A DNA stretch of 64,000 bases, taken from the NCBI RefSeq assembly GCF_900102895.1, contig NZ_FNGD01000010.1, positions 120,801 to 184,800 on the forward strand, given 5' to 3'. Shown piece by piece: positions 24,276 to 34,095 of this stretch. The notes under the pieces are model-generated. The model did no database searches. It was not told the origin of the DNA and saw nothing but the letters and a program-made list of their open reading frames with translations. Source of the DNA: Arthrobacter sp. ov407 (lineage in GTDB: Bacteria > Actinomycetota > Actinomycetes > Actinomycetales > Micrococcaceae). A program made the translations under genes and the position numbers. The first letter of the stretch is position 1, and each line of letters starts with the position of its first letter.

Positions 24276-25372
24276 CCGAACAACCGCATGATCGGCCGCG
24301 CGCGCAGGCTGTTTCCATCATCGGCGGCGGCATCGCTGGGCTGGCCCTCGCAGCCCGGCTGGATCCCGCGCGTTTCGAGGTCACCGTCACCGAGCAGCGG
24401 TCCGGGCTCCCGACCGTGGGGACATCCTTGGCCATGTGGCCCGCGGCCCAGCGCGCACTTGGCGATTTGGGCATCCTGGACGCCGTCCGGGAGGCCAGCC
24501 CGGTGATCGACGGCATGACCGTCCGGGCGGCCTCCGGCAGGCCATGGACAGCGGCACAGGCGTCAGGACTGATCGGCGTTTCCCGGGTTGACCTCATCAG
24601 GCTCCTCGACGGCGCCGTTCCGGCCAGCGTGGGCCGGGTGGCCGGCCGCCTCGACGTCGTCCGGCCGGACCCGGCCGGCCTTCTGGTGGGAGCCGACGGC
24701 GTCCATAGCTCGGTCCGCCGCAGCTGCTGGGGCGCCCGCTCCGGGGCGCGGCCCACACCGTATCTCGCTGTCCGCGGCGTGGTTCCCGGATCGCTCTGGC
24801 GGGGGCACACGGGCGAATACTGGGGCCGCGGGCAGCTCTTCGGGATTGGTCCCGCGGCGGCCGGGACCAACTGGTACGCGGCGTTCCGCTCCGGGGCCGG
24901 TCACGGAAACCCCGACGTCGCCGCGATCCTGGCGGAAACCCGCGCCCGCTACGCAGGCTACTCCCCGGGGATCCTCGCAGTCCTGGCCGCGGCGGCACCG
25001 GAAACGTCCCTGGTGCAGCGGGTCTGGACGACGCCGCCGCTTGGAAGTTATGTCCGCGCCCGGGTGGCACTGCTCGGCGATGCCGCCCACGCGATGACAC
25101 CCAACCTTGGCCGGGGCGCCTGCGAGGCGCTGGTCGACGCCGTGACCCTCGCGGCGCTGCTCAATACCCGACCCATGGGCGAGGCGCTGAGCGCCTACAA
25201 CCGGGCGCGCCACCTGCGCACGCAGGCGCTGCGGTGGGCGTCGTCGGCCGTGATGCGGCTGGCCCTGGCGGAGCGGGGCCAGCCTGTGAGGGACGCGCTG
25301 CTGGGCTTGGCTAGTCCTGGTCCAGGGTCTCGGTCAGGTGGTGCGTCGGAATCCGGTCCCGGTCATAGGTGA
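24272..25372 (+). CDS. FAD-dependent monooxygenase with apparent CTG start
   Basis: 366 residues if read from CTG 24272. The Rossmann motif VSIIGGGIAGLALAARL lies at residues ~14-30, well upstream of the first GTG (24416), and no ATG, GTG or TTG exists in frame before it. The CTG overlaps the preceding stop as CTGA, like the ATGA and GTGA junctions elsewhere here. Later motifs are LLVGADGVHSSVRRS and VALLGDAAHAMTPNLGRGAC, so the protein is a group A flavin monooxygenase. The substrate is unknown. If CTG is not used, the gene is a start-less pseudogene. It overlaps the convergent thioesterase by 62 bases. Confidence 0.75.
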   Translation: MTEQPHDRPRAQAVSIIGGGIAGLALAARLDPARFEVTVTEQRSGLPTVGTSLAMWPAAQRALGDLGILDAVREASPVIDGMTVRAASGRPWTAAQASGLIGVSRVDLIRLLDGAVPASVGRVAGRLDVVRPDPAGLLVGADGVHSSVRRSCWGARSGARPTPYLAVRGVVPGSLWRGHTGEYWGRGQLFGIGPAAAGTNWYAAFRSGAGHGNPDVAAILAETRARYAGYSPGILAVLAAAAPETSLVQRVWTTPPLGSYVRARVALLGDAAHAMTPNLGRGACEALVDAVTLAALLNTRPMGEALSAYNRARHLRTQALRWASSAVMRLALAERGQPVRDALLGLASPGPGSRSGGASESGPGHR

Positions 25373-25745
25373 TTTCTGTGTAGCCATGCGGCTCTGGCTT
25401 CCCGGACGGGCTCAGGTTCACGAAGACGATCTCATCAATGGTGAGGATGCTCCGGCGCGTGATCATGTTCCGAACTTCGGCTCGCATGGTCAGCGATGTC
25501 CGGCCGAAGCGGGTCGCGGTCAGGCCCATCTCGATCAGGTCGCCCTGGACGGCCGAGCTGACGAAATTGATTTCGGAGATGTACTTGGTGACGGCCCGGC
25601 CGTTGCCCAGCTGCAGGATGGCGTAAATGGCCGCCTCCTCGTCGATCCACTTCAGCAGGCTCCCGCCGAACAAGGTGCCGTTGGCATTGAGGTCCTCGGG
25701 CCGCACCCATTTGCGGGTGCGGAAAGTGATGTCGGCCGATTCCAT
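25311..25745 (-). CDS. Acyl-CoA thioesterase, hotdog fold
   Basis: 144 residues. The core ANGTLFGGSLLKWIDEEAAI (residues ~22-41) is the hotdog helix with the catalytic Asp of the YciA/BACH acyl-CoA hydrolases. ISEINFVSSAVQGDLIEM supplies the next strand. It hydrolyses acyl-CoA thioesters; chain-length preference cannot be told. The ribosome site is not obvious. Its 3' end overlaps the monooxygenase end. Confidence 0.9.
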   Translation of the reverse strand: MESADITFRTRKWVRPEDLNANGTLFGGSLLKWIDEEAAIYAILQLGNGRAVTKYISEINFVSSAVQGDLIEMGLTATRFGRTSLTMRAEVRNMITRRSILTIDEIVFVNLSPSGKPEPHGYTEITYDRDRIPTHHLTETLDQD

Positions 25746-25823
25746 AGTGCGAGGTTAGCCGACTCCGTGACGGGCGGCGTTGTGTGACGCAGCGCGCCGG
25801 TACCAGTGCGCTGCCGCGCGGCC

Positions 25824-26327
25824 TCAGGCCATGGCGGTGTGCGCAGCGCTGTGCGAATCGATCGGCTTCGCGTAGCAGTGCGAGTGCACCACGCCGACAT
25901 ACGGTCCGAAGTTCGGCACGGACACAAAGCCCGAGTTCTCGTAGAACTGCCGTCCGTCGGTCTGCACCGAGCCGGCCTCTGCCGTCAGGGTGGTGATCCC
26001 CAGTGCGTGGGCGTGGGCTTCGAGGGCCGCGAGGATGGAGCTCGCCACCCCTGAGCCGCGGGTGTAGGGCACCACATACAGGCGCTTGATTTCGGCGGTC
26101 TGGGCGTCCAGCATGCGAAGGCCGCCGCAGCCGACTGGCTGGCCTGAGGCTTTGTCGTGCGCGACCAGGAACACCGCCGTGTCAGCTTCCGACGGCGGCG
26201 CCCCGGGCTCGTGGTCTGGCCGGCCGAAGCGGGCCTCGAGTTCCGCCTGCTGGGCGGCCCTCAGGTCCGCGCCGACGGGGTTCGCCCAGGTGACCTGACG
26301 AATGTTAAGCCGCGGGTTGGTCTGCAT
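25824..26327 (-). CDS. GNAT-family N-acetyltransferase
   Basis: 167 residues from the ATG at 26327, with GAGGCAGTG just upstream. The acetyl-CoA-binding motif A is IKRLYVVPYTRGSGVASSIL (R-x-x-G-x-A form), followed by TAEAGSVQTDGRQFYENSGF. The acceptor substrate is unknown. It is followed on the same strand at a distance by the glutamate dehydrogenase gene, transcribed separately. Confidence 0.9.
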   Translation of the reverse strand: MQTNPRLNIRQVTWANPVGADLRAAQQAELEARFGRPDHEPGAPPSEADTAVFLVAHDKASGQPVGCGGLRMLDAQTAEIKRLYVVPYTRGSGVASSILAALEAHAHALGITTLTAEAGSVQTDGRQFYENSGFVSVPNFGPYVGVVHSHCYAKPIDSHSAAHTAMA

Positions 26328-26482
26328 CACTGCCTCGATTCGCCGAAGTGTTATGCAATCTAAGGCTAGGCGCCAGCGGTTTCGGCCGTGTTTCCTTCCG
26401 GTAAGCGTCGGGAGAACTGTGGGATGGCATGCAGCTGCGGCCTCCGGCTCGACTTTCGGGTGGACCTGGCGACGGCCACTGC

Positions 26483-29400
26483 CTAGCGGCGCACCAGTGT
26501 CCGCAGGAGCTTCAGCGCCACGGAGATCGAGGCGATATCCACTTGACCCGGTTTGGTCACTTCCGCGAAGGTGTCCTTGATCCGTCCCAGTTGCTCCTGG
26601 TGGCCGCGTTCCCACACCACGATGCGCTCCACGGCATCGGACGGGCCGGCGTCGTGGACTTGTGTTGTCTCCATCACCGAGACGGTCATGTCCGCTACGG
26701 CGGAGTACACATCATCGCGCAGTGCGGCCCGCGCGAGGGCGTCCCAGCGGCTCTGCCGCGGCAGGTCGGTGATGCTGAGCAGTAGGTTCGCGGCGCCGAT
26801 TCGCTGGAACACGGCGTAGTACACGTCGGCGATGGTGGCGATTGGTTCGCGCACCTGTTCGGAGATCACGGAGATGTCCAGCAGCCCGAAACTCTCCAAC
26901 AGGTCCGAGGCGCGTAGGCCCAGCTCACGGGGCATCCCCACGGCGTCCCAGTGCGCGAGCCTTTCTTGCACGTGGTCCAGGTCGGAGCCGCGGAGGTAGT
27001 CCACCGTGCGGGTCCGCAGCAGTTCCAGTGTGGGCTGGATCCTGCCCAAGGCCACGTCCACCGGCTGGTCGCGATGGTCATGCGTCACGTACCACCGCGT
27101 GGCCCGGTCGAGGACCCTGCGCATGTGCAGAGTCGCTTCGGCCACGTGTTCGTTGGGATATCCGGCGGGGAGTGCGGCCAGCCGGTTGACGATCGACGGC
27201 AGGTCGTAGGCTTCCCGCGCCACCACAAAGGCCTTGGCTACACCGGCGGCCGTCGCAGTGGTTTCCTCGATGGCGCGGAAAGCGAACGTGATTCCGCCGA
27301 GGTTGATCATGTCGTTGGCCAACACTGTGCACACGATCTGGCGGCGGAGCGGATGAGCCTCCAGCTCTGCTTCAAAGCGTTCGGACAGCTGGCGCGGGAA
27401 ATAGCCCCGGAGGACGCGTCGGAACCACGGGTCGTCGGCAAGGTCGCTGGAGTTGAGCTCCGCTGCCAGTTCGATCTTGGCATAGGCGGCCAGCACCGAC
27501 AGTTCCGGCGCGGTCAGGCCTTCACCTGACCGCAGCCGTTCCCGGAGTTGTTCGTTGGTGGGCAGGCCCTCCAGGCTGCGGTCAAGGTCGGTGGCGTTCT
27601 CGAGCCAGTCCATGGTCCGTTCGAAGCCCGGGCTCCACTCCCGCACCAGGTGCCGGTCGTTGAAGAGCAGGACATTCTGGTCGGCGTTGTTGGCCAGGAC
27701 AAGACGGGCCACCTCGTCCGTGAGCGAATGCAGGAAGCCGGTGCGTTCCGGCGACGGCATCTTTCCCGCCGCGATCATCCGGTCCACGAATATCTTGATG
27801 TTTACCTCATGGTCCGAGCAGTCCACGCCTGCTGAGTTGTCGATCGCATCGGTATTCAGCAGGACTCCCGACAGGGCGGCCTCAATCCGCCCGAGCTGCG
27901 TGATTCCCAGGTTCCCGCCCTCGGCGATGATCTTCGCCCGCACCTCATTGCCGTTGACCCTGACGGGGTCGTTCGCCTTGTCGCTAACGTCCGCGTTGTC
28001 CTCCGACGAGGCCTTGACGTAAGTTCCGATGCCGCCGTTGTACAGAAGGTCCACGGGCGCCCGGAGGATGGCCTGAAGCAGAGCGTGCGGTGGCAGCGAC
28101 ACGGTGCCCGAGTCCAGGCCGAGAGAGTTCCTGACCTGTTCCGTAATGCTGATGGACTTGGCCCGGCGGGAGTGGACACCGCCGCCCTCGCTGATCAGCG
28201 CTGGATCGTAGTCCGCCCAGGACGAGCGGGGGAGGGCAAAGAGCCGCCGTCGTTCCTCGAACGAGGCACCCGCATCCGGCGCCGGGTCCAGGAAGATGTG
28301 CCGGTGATCGAAAGCCGCCACCAGTCGGATGTGGCGGGAGAGGAGCATCCCGTTCCCAAAGACGTCGCCGCCCATATCGCCGATGCCGGTGACTGTGAAG
28401 TCCTCTTCCTGGCAGTCCATCCCGAGTTCGCGGAAATGGTGTTTCACCGATTCCCAAGCCCCGCGGGCCGTGATGCCCATCTGCTTATGGTCATAACCAA
28501 CGGTCCCGCCGGACGCGAAGGCATCGCCCAGCCAGAAGCCGTACTCCTCGGCCACAGCGTTCGCAGCGTCCGAAAATGACGCTGTTCCCTTGTCCGCCGC
28601 CACCACGAGGTAATAGTCGTCGACGTCGTGACGCACCACGCGCGCCGGAGGCACCACTGTTTCGCCTTGCACGGTGGTGGCCAGGTTGTCGGTGACTTCC
28701 AGCAGCCCGCGGACGAAGATCCGGTAGCATTCCAGGCCTTCCGTCAGCCAGACGTCGCGGTCCAAGGACGGGTCCGGTAACTGTTTGGGATAAAAACCGC
28801 CCTTGGCGCCGGTGGGCACTATCACCGAGTTCTTCACGTTCTGCGCTTTGACCAGGCCAAGGACCTCGGTGCGGAAATCCTCGCTTCGGTCGGACCAGCG
28901 CAGCCCGCCCCTGGCCAGTGCCCCGAAGCGCAGGTGGACGCCCTCCACCCGGGGCGAGTACACCCAGATTTCGTATTTGGGACGGGGAAATGGCGCACTT
29001 GCGATGGCGGAAGGGTTTAGCTTGAAGCTCAGGTGGGGCCTCGCCTGGAAGTAGTTGGTGCGGAGCGTGGATTCCACCAGGTTCATGAAGGTGCGTAGCA
29101 GCCGGTCGGCGTCCAGCACGGGAATATCGTCGATCGCGGCCATCAGATCCCTCCGGGCCGCGTCGGTGTCCCCGAACCGGCGTGGCTCCTCCAGGTCGGG
29201 ATCAAACTTGGCCCGGAACAGTGCCAAGAGCGCGTGGGTTGCCCGGACATTGACCAGCAGGGTTTCGGCCATAAAGCCGTAGGAGGTTGTTGTGCCCAAT
29301 TGCTGCAGGTACTTGGCATAGCTACGCAAGATTGCCGCCTGGCGCCATTCGATGCCCTCCCGGAGGACGAGGCCGTCAAAGCGGTCCGATTCCGAGTCCC

Positions 29401-31330
29401 CCCGCATGGCAGCTCCGAAGGCATCCCCCAGCAGCCCGCTGGTCTGGGCCGGATCCACGCCGGCCGGGTACCGGACGCCAAGGTCATAGAGGAACAACGC
29501 CCGGTCGCTCCCGCGCACCACATCGAAGGGCCGTTGGTTCAGCACCTCCAGTCCGAGATTGTGGAAGAACGGCAAGATCCGCGTCAGGCTGTGGGCCGCG
29601 GTCAGGTAAAGCCGGATCCGTGCGTCTTCGGCCAGCGTCGGGGAGGCATCCGTGCGGACATAAACGGCCAGCTGAGGATCGTTCAGCGGCCGCCCTCCCG
29701 TGCCGTCGAGATCGAACTGCTCAAACGTCTTGATGTCCTCGATCGCGTCCTCGACCTCGAAATCAGCCCGGTAGCTGGCCGGGAAGGCGGCGGACCACAG
29801 CGCCGACAACCGGCTGGCATCCGCCGACGGTAACCTGTCACGGAGCGCTTCGTCCAGGCCCTCGGCCCAGGTCCGCGTTGCGCTGACGATTCTCCGCTCC
29901 ACCGCAGCGGGATCGACGTCGGACATCCCACGGGCGGGCAGCAGTATCCGGAAGAACAGGCGGGCCATCGGGGATTCACTCAGCCTGACTTCGAATTCGA
30001 GCGAGGAGGACCCGAGAGCCTGTTTGAGCTCGTGTTCGATCCGGAGGCGGACGGCCGTGCTGTACCTGTGCCGGGGGAGGAACACCAAGGCGGTCATGAA
30101 GCGCCCGTAGGTGTCAGAGCGCAGGAACACCCGTGTCTGGTGGTGGGCCTGCAGGCGCAGGATCTCACGGGCAAGCCCGGAAAGTTCATCCAGGTCCCGG
30201 TGGAAAAGCTCGTCCAAGGGGAAGGACTCAAGGACGGTGAGAAGCTGTTTGCCCGGATGGGACGCCTCGGTGAAGCCGAAGCGCTCCTGGATGGTGCGTA
30301 CCTTGTCCCGGATGACCGGGATGCGCCGCACGGACCGGCCCGTCGCGCCCGGGGCGAAGAGGCCCACGAACCGTACTTCTCCCGTGGCCTTCCCGGCGCT
30401 GTCGAAGGTCCGGACGAGGATTTCATCCAGGTAAGCCGGGCGGGGGACGGACGACCTCAGATCCGAAATAGAAAGGGTAAGGACCTGCGAATGGGGCAGC
30501 CCCGTGACAGGCTGGCGGGCCTCCGGCCGCCCGTCCCGGAGCAGGCCCAGTCCCGCGCCGGGCCGCAACGAAACGACATCCGGACCTTCCGCCGTCGGGT
30601 ATTCATATTCGCTGTATCCCAAAAACGTGAAGTTGCCGCGGTCCAGCCAGCCCAGGAGCTCACCGAGCTGCTCCGGAGTCGGAACCATGCCGGCGGGCAG
30701 CCGGTCCAGGGAGCTGATGGCGCGGTCGAGGCGGGCGTGGATGGCAGGGGCGTCATCAGCGACCAACTGGACGTCCGCCAGGACGCGCCGCACGTTGTCG
30801 GTGAGCTCCGCGACGGCCCGCGACCCCGGCAGACGGCCTATCTCCGCCGCCACCCAGGTTTCGGACCTCCACCCCGGCGGGTCCTGGGCGGTGCCGGTCG
30901 CCGCGGCGCCCGGGATGCCGGCGATTCGGCCCGCAGGTCCGGACTGCGATAACCCATGCCGTACTTCCAACAGCCGGTCAGTCCGCGGATCCCGCCGGAC
31001 CAGAAAAATGGGGTGCACCAGTAGCCTGATGGACTCGCTTTGGCGGGCGAGCTCCGCAGTGAGCGAATGGATCAGGTGCGGAATGGCGTCGGCAACCACC
31101 AGCAGGACGCTGGCGTCGCTTTCGTTCAGGATGTCGACGGCCGCCGTGCCTGCCGGGCGGCTGTCCGCCAGTTCCGCATGGTGCCTGGACCGCTGCTCCA
31201 GGTTTTCGGGACTGTAGCCTTGGAGGTCCTCCGGCGCAGCGTGCTCGTAATAGGCAGCGAGGAACTGTTCATCGAACCCGTGGAAGACTCCGGCGGGCGC
31301 ATGCCCCGGGTGTACCGATTTGCGTGACAT
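26483..31330 (-). CDS. gdh2: NAD-specific glutamate dehydrogenase, large (180-kDa) type
   Basis: 1615 residues, the size of the GDH-180 family known from Streptomyces and mycobacteria. It has a long N-terminal region with ACT-like segments, then the catalytic core with VIVPTGAKGGFYPKQLPD around residues 840-857 (substrate lysine region) and GIGDMGGDVFGNGMLLS near 990. The C-terminal helical domain extends to the end. It converts glutamate to 2-oxoglutarate and ammonia with NAD. GGAGGCGCAAGGGC precedes the ATG. No interruption is seen over 4.8 kb. Confidence 0.94.
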   Translation of the reverse strand: MSRKSVHPGHAPAGVFHGFDEQFLAAYYEHAAPEDLQGYSPENLEQRSRHHAELADSRPAGTAAVDILNESDASVLLVVADAIPHLIHSLTAELARQSESIRLLVHPIFLVRRDPRTDRLLEVRHGLSQSGPAGRIAGIPGAAATGTAQDPPGWRSETWVAAEIGRLPGSRAVAELTDNVRRVLADVQLVADDAPAIHARLDRAISSLDRLPAGMVPTPEQLGELLGWLDRGNFTFLGYSEYEYPTAEGPDVVSLRPGAGLGLLRDGRPEARQPVTGLPHSQVLTLSISDLRSSVPRPAYLDEILVRTFDSAGKATGEVRFVGLFAPGATGRSVRRIPVIRDKVRTIQERFGFTEASHPGKQLLTVLESFPLDELFHRDLDELSGLAREILRLQAHHQTRVFLRSDTYGRFMTALVFLPRHRYSTAVRLRIEHELKQALGSSSLEFEVRLSESPMARLFFRILLPARGMSDVDPAAVERRIVSATRTWAEGLDEALRDRLPSADASRLSALWSAAFPASYRADFEVEDAIEDIKTFEQFDLDGTGGRPLNDPQLAVYVRTDASPTLAEDARIRLYLTAAHSLTRILPFFHNLGLEVLNQRPFDVVRGSDRALFLYDLGVRYPAGVDPAQTSGLLGDAFGAAMRGDSESDRFDGLVLREGIEWRQAAILRSYAKYLQQLGTTTSYGFMAETLLVNVRATHALLALFRAKFDPDLEEPRRFGDTDAARRDLMAAIDDIPVLDADRLLRTFMNLVESTLRTNYFQARPHLSFKLNPSAIASAPFPRPKYEIWVYSPRVEGVHLRFGALARGGLRWSDRSEDFRTEVLGLVKAQNVKNSVIVPTGAKGGFYPKQLPDPSLDRDVWLTEGLECYRIFVRGLLEVTDNLATTVQGETVVPPARVVRHDVDDYYLVVAADKGTASFSDAANAVAEEYGFWLGDAFASGGTVGYDHKQMGITARGAWESVKHHFRELGMDCQEEDFTVTGIGDMGGDVFGNGMLLSRHIRLVAAFDHRHIFLDPAPDAGASFEERRRLFALPRSSWADYDPALISEGGGVHSRRAKSISITEQVRNSLGLDSGTVSLPPHALLQAILRAPVDLLYNGGIGTYVKASSEDNADVSDKANDPVRVNGNEVRAKIIAEGGNLGITQLGRIEAALSGVLLNTDAIDNSAGVDCSDHEVNIKIFVDRMIAAGKMPSPERTGFLHSLTDEVARLVLANNADQNVLLFNDRHLVREWSPGFERTMDWLENATDLDRSLEGLPTNEQLRERLRSGEGLTAPELSVLAAYAKIELAAELNSSDLADDPWFRRVLRGYFPRQLSERFEAELEAHPLRRQIVCTVLANDMINLGGITFAFRAIEETTATAAGVAKAFVVAREAYDLPSIVNRLAALPAGYPNEHVAEATLHMRRVLDRATRWYVTHDHRDQPVDVALGRIQPTLELLRTRTVDYLRGSDLDHVQERLAHWDAVGMPRELGLRASDLLESFGLLDISVISEQVREPIATIADVYYAVFQRIGAANLLLSITDLPRQSRWDALARAALRDDVYSAVADMTVSVMETTQVHDAGPSDAVERIVVWERGHQEQLGRIKDTFAEVTKPGQVDIASISVALKLLRTLVRR

Positions 31331-31487
31331 GCCCTTGCGCCTCCACTGCGCGGGCGCAACCGCATGCCGCGGCCGACCATCCTGTCCCCACGCCTGTTTT
31401 CATCATCGCCGCGTTCAGGTGAGCAGTCCAGTCCCGGTACGCCCCGCCGGGACGGCCTGTACGCCTCGCCGGGGACGGATCGGCCCG

Positions 31488-32159
31488 CTACGCCGGACGG
31501 CCGGTGGGATCCTCCGCCGTCGGATCCGCCAGCGCCAGGCCGCCGACGGGGCTGTCGTCCCAGTGGATGAGGTCCCAGCCGCGGTCGGGATCTCCTTCCA
31601 GCGCCACGATTCCGGTGTTGTCCAGCACGTGCCTGATGGCAAAGTCCGGTTCGATGTTGGCTGCCCGCAGGCCGGCCCATACCCGGATGGCGGCGCCGTG
31701 GCTGACCACGGCTACGGATCCTGAGCCCCCCGCTTCAGTGGCCCGTTCCGCTACTTTGGCGATCGCGGCGTCGTAGCGCTCGAAGAAGTCCCGGCCGCTG
31801 GGACCGGCAGGCATCCGGCGGTCCAGGTCGCCGTCCGCCCAGGAAAAAATGGTGCCGATGTACCGCCTGTGCGATTCGTGGTCGGTCCGCTTCTCCAGCT
31901 CCCCGGCCTCGATCTCGTGAATGCCCTGCAGCACCTCGGTTTCCAGCCCGTGCACCCGGGCTAGGGGTGCGGCCGTGATCTGCGTCCGGATCAGGGTGGA
32001 AGCGTAGAGGGCGTGGATCCGCTCGTTCGCCAGGGCGCGGGACAAGGACTCTGCCTGCCCCTCCCCGAGCTCGGTCAGCCCGGGCCCAGGGTGCGCCGTG
32101 TCCAGCTGGCCCAGGACGTTCCCGGGCGTCTGCCCGTGCCGGATGAGCAGGAGCCTCAC
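31488..32159 (-). CDS. Histidine phosphatase family protein
   Basis: 223 residues from a GTG at 32159 that overlaps the purB stop as GTGA. The catalytic LLLIRHGQTPGN at the N-terminus, YASTLIRTQITA and VAVVSHGAAIRVWAGL near residue 150 give the complete RHG/His catalytic set of the phosphoglycerate-mutase-like phosphatases. The substrate is unknown. Coupling to purB is tight and suggests co-expression. Confidence 0.9.
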   Translation of the reverse strand: MRLLLIRHGQTPGNVLGQLDTAHPGPGLTELGEGQAESLSRALANERIHALYASTLIRTQITAAPLARVHGLETEVLQGIHEIEAGELEKRTDHESHRRYIGTIFSWADGDLDRRMPAGPSGRDFFERYDAAIAKVAERATEAGGSGSVAVVSHGAAIRVWAGLRAANIEPDFAIRHVLDNTGIVALEGDPDRGWDLIHWDDSPVGGLALADPTAEDPTGRPA

Positions 32160-33598
32160 TTGAGGTGGTCCACCAGCTGGTCCGCGATGCCCGTGTACTT
32201 GCCCGGGGTCAGGGCCAGGAGCCGAGCTTCGGCGGCGGGGGACAGCCCGAGTCCCTGGACGAATTCCTGCATCCGGGCCGCGTCCACGCGGTGTCCGCGG
32301 GTCAGGTCCTTGAGCCGCTCGTACGGGTTCTCCATGCCTTCGACGCCGGCGATGGCCTCGGCGCGCATGACCATCTGGATGGCCTCGCCGAGGACTTCCC
32401 AGTTGGTGTCCAGATCCGCGGCCAGCACGTCCTCGGCAACCTTGAGCCGGTCCAAGCCCTTGGCGACGTTCGAGATGGCGAGCAGCGAGTGGCCGAACGC
32501 CACGCCGATGTTGCGCTGCGAGGAGGAGTCGGTGAGGTCGCGCTGCCAGCGGGAGGTGACCAGGGTGGAGCCCAGCACGTCCAGCAGGCCGGAAGAGATC
32601 TCGAGGTTGGCCTCGGCGTTTTCGAAACGGATCGGGTTCACCTTGTGCGGCATGGTCGAGGAGCCGGTGGCGCCCGCCACCGGGATCTGCACGAAGTAGC
32701 CGATCGAGATGTAGCTCCAGATGTCCGTGCAGACGTTGTGCAGGATGCGGTTGAAACGCGCGACGTCGGCATAGAGTTCGGCCTGCCAGTCGTGGCTTTC
32801 GATCTGGGTGGTCAGCGGGTTCCAAGTCAGGCCGAGGCCTTCCACGAAGCCCTTGGAGACGTGCTCCCAGTCGGCGCCCGGGACGGAGGCAACGTGGGCG
32901 GCATAGGTGCCGGTGGCACCGTTGATCTTGCCGAGGTATTCGGTCCGGGCAATCCGGTCCAGCTGCCGGTTGAGCCGGTGCGCAATGACGGCCATTTCCT
33001 TGCCCAGCGTGGTGGGCGTGGCGGGCTGGCCGTGGGTGCGGGAGAGCATCGGCACCGCGCGGTTGTCTTCGGCCATGGCGCTGATCTGGGCAACGAGGGC
33101 ACGGGCCGCGGGCAGCCACACGTCCTCCACGGCTCCCTTGACGCCGAGGGCGTAGGAGAGGTTGTTGATGTCTTCCGACGTGCAGCCGAAGTGCACCATG
33201 GCAGTCAGGTGATCGATCCCGATGCCGGGCAGGCGGCGGCCAATGTAGTACTCGACAGCCTTGACGTCGTGCACCGTCACTGCCTCGATCTCGGCCAGTT
33301 CGGTGACGGATCCGGCGTCGAACTCCGTGACGATCGCGCGCAGTTGCTGCTGCTGTTCTGCCGTGAGCGGGCCGGCCCCGGGCAGCACGCTGTTGCCGGT
33401 CAGGTGGATCAGCCACTCGACCTCAACAGCCACGCGGTCGCGGTTCAGGGCCGCTTCGGACAGGTAGTCCACCAGCGGCGCGACGGCGGCCTGGTAGCGG
33501 CCATCCAGCGGGCCGAGCGCGATCTGGTGGTCGGACGCGGCGAGGGCCAGGCGTCCGGACGGCGTGCGGGTATCAGCTGTGGCGGCAGTTTCAGGCAT
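32156..33598 (-). CDS. purB: Adenylosuccinate lyase
   Basis: 480 residues, fumarase/aspartase superfamily. The signature GSSTMPHKVNPIRFENAEAN lies near residue 310, and HFGCTSEDINNLSYAL and SRTHGQPATPTTLGKE supply the other active-site loops. It acts twice in purine synthesis, on SAICAR and adenylosuccinate. The ribosome site is poor (GAAAGAA). It overlaps the downstream phosphatase gene by 4 bases. Confidence 0.95.
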   Translation of the reverse strand: MPETAATADTRTPSGRLALAASDHQIALGPLDGRYQAAVAPLVDYLSEAALNRDRVAVEVEWLIHLTGNSVLPGAGPLTAEQQQQLRAIVTEFDAGSVTELAEIEAVTVHDVKAVEYYIGRRLPGIGIDHLTAMVHFGCTSEDINNLSYALGVKGAVEDVWLPAARALVAQISAMAEDNRAVPMLSRTHGQPATPTTLGKEMAVIAHRLNRQLDRIARTEYLGKINGATGTYAAHVASVPGADWEHVSKGFVEGLGLTWNPLTTQIESHDWQAELYADVARFNRILHNVCTDIWSYISIGYFVQIPVAGATGSSTMPHKVNPIRFENAEANLEISSGLLDVLGSTLVTSRWQRDLTDSSSQRNIGVAFGHSLLAISNVAKGLDRLKVAEDVLAADLDTNWEVLGEAIQMVMRAEAIAGVEGMENPYERLKDLTRGHRVDAARMQEFVQGLGLSPAAEARLLALTPGKYTGIADQLVDHLK

Positions 33599-33747
33599 GT
33601 GCCGATTCTTTCACGAAGTGCTGCCGGGCCTTAAGCGCACCGATTCGTGTGACACCGCCGGCTGGCAGCGCCCGGCGGTCCGGGAGGTTGTCCACATAGC
33701 CGGGCGGCGCTCTACAGGCGGTCCTGACTGCCCGTTAGCGTCGGTTC

Positions 33748-34095
33748 ATGAGTAGTTGGATGTCCAGTGGGATGGCTCCCGGAGCGGCGGGCAGCGTGGC
33801 TGTTTTTGGCGTGACGGCCGCCGATGCCCTCGAGTGCGCTTCGCGCAGTTATGAAGTCCAGCAGCTCGCCGGGCGCGTTGCGAGGTGCGCCGATGAGGCG
33901 GACGCAGTGCTCGCCGCTCTTGCCCGCCTTGAGCTGCAGACGTGGCAGTCACCGGCCGGCCGCGCTTACCGGCTGGCCCTGTCCCTGCACGCGGCGGCGC
34001 TGCGCCGAAGCCGGGACGCCCTGGTCGATGCTGTTGCCGTGGTGCGCAGGCACGCCCAGAACGTGGCGCAGCCTGCGGACCGGATGGGCCCCTGA
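33748..34095 (+). CDS. WXG100-like small helical protein
   Basis: 115 residues. The centre LARLELQTWQSPAGRAYRLA (residues ~58-77) resembles the WxG-type turn of WXG100/ESX proteins, flanked by Ala-rich helices that would form a helical hairpin. A TAGCGT box lies 6 bases before the ATG, fitting a leaderless transcript. The stop overlaps the next ATG by one base (TGATG). No secretion ATPase or other ESX gene is in the window, so the WXG100 assignment is by fold resemblance only. Confidence 0.65.
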   Translation: MSSWMSSGMAPGAAGSVAVFGVTAADALECASRSYEVQQLAGRVARCADEADAVLAALARLELQTWQSPAGRAYRLALSLHAAALRRSRDALVDAVAVVRRHAQNVAQPADRMGP

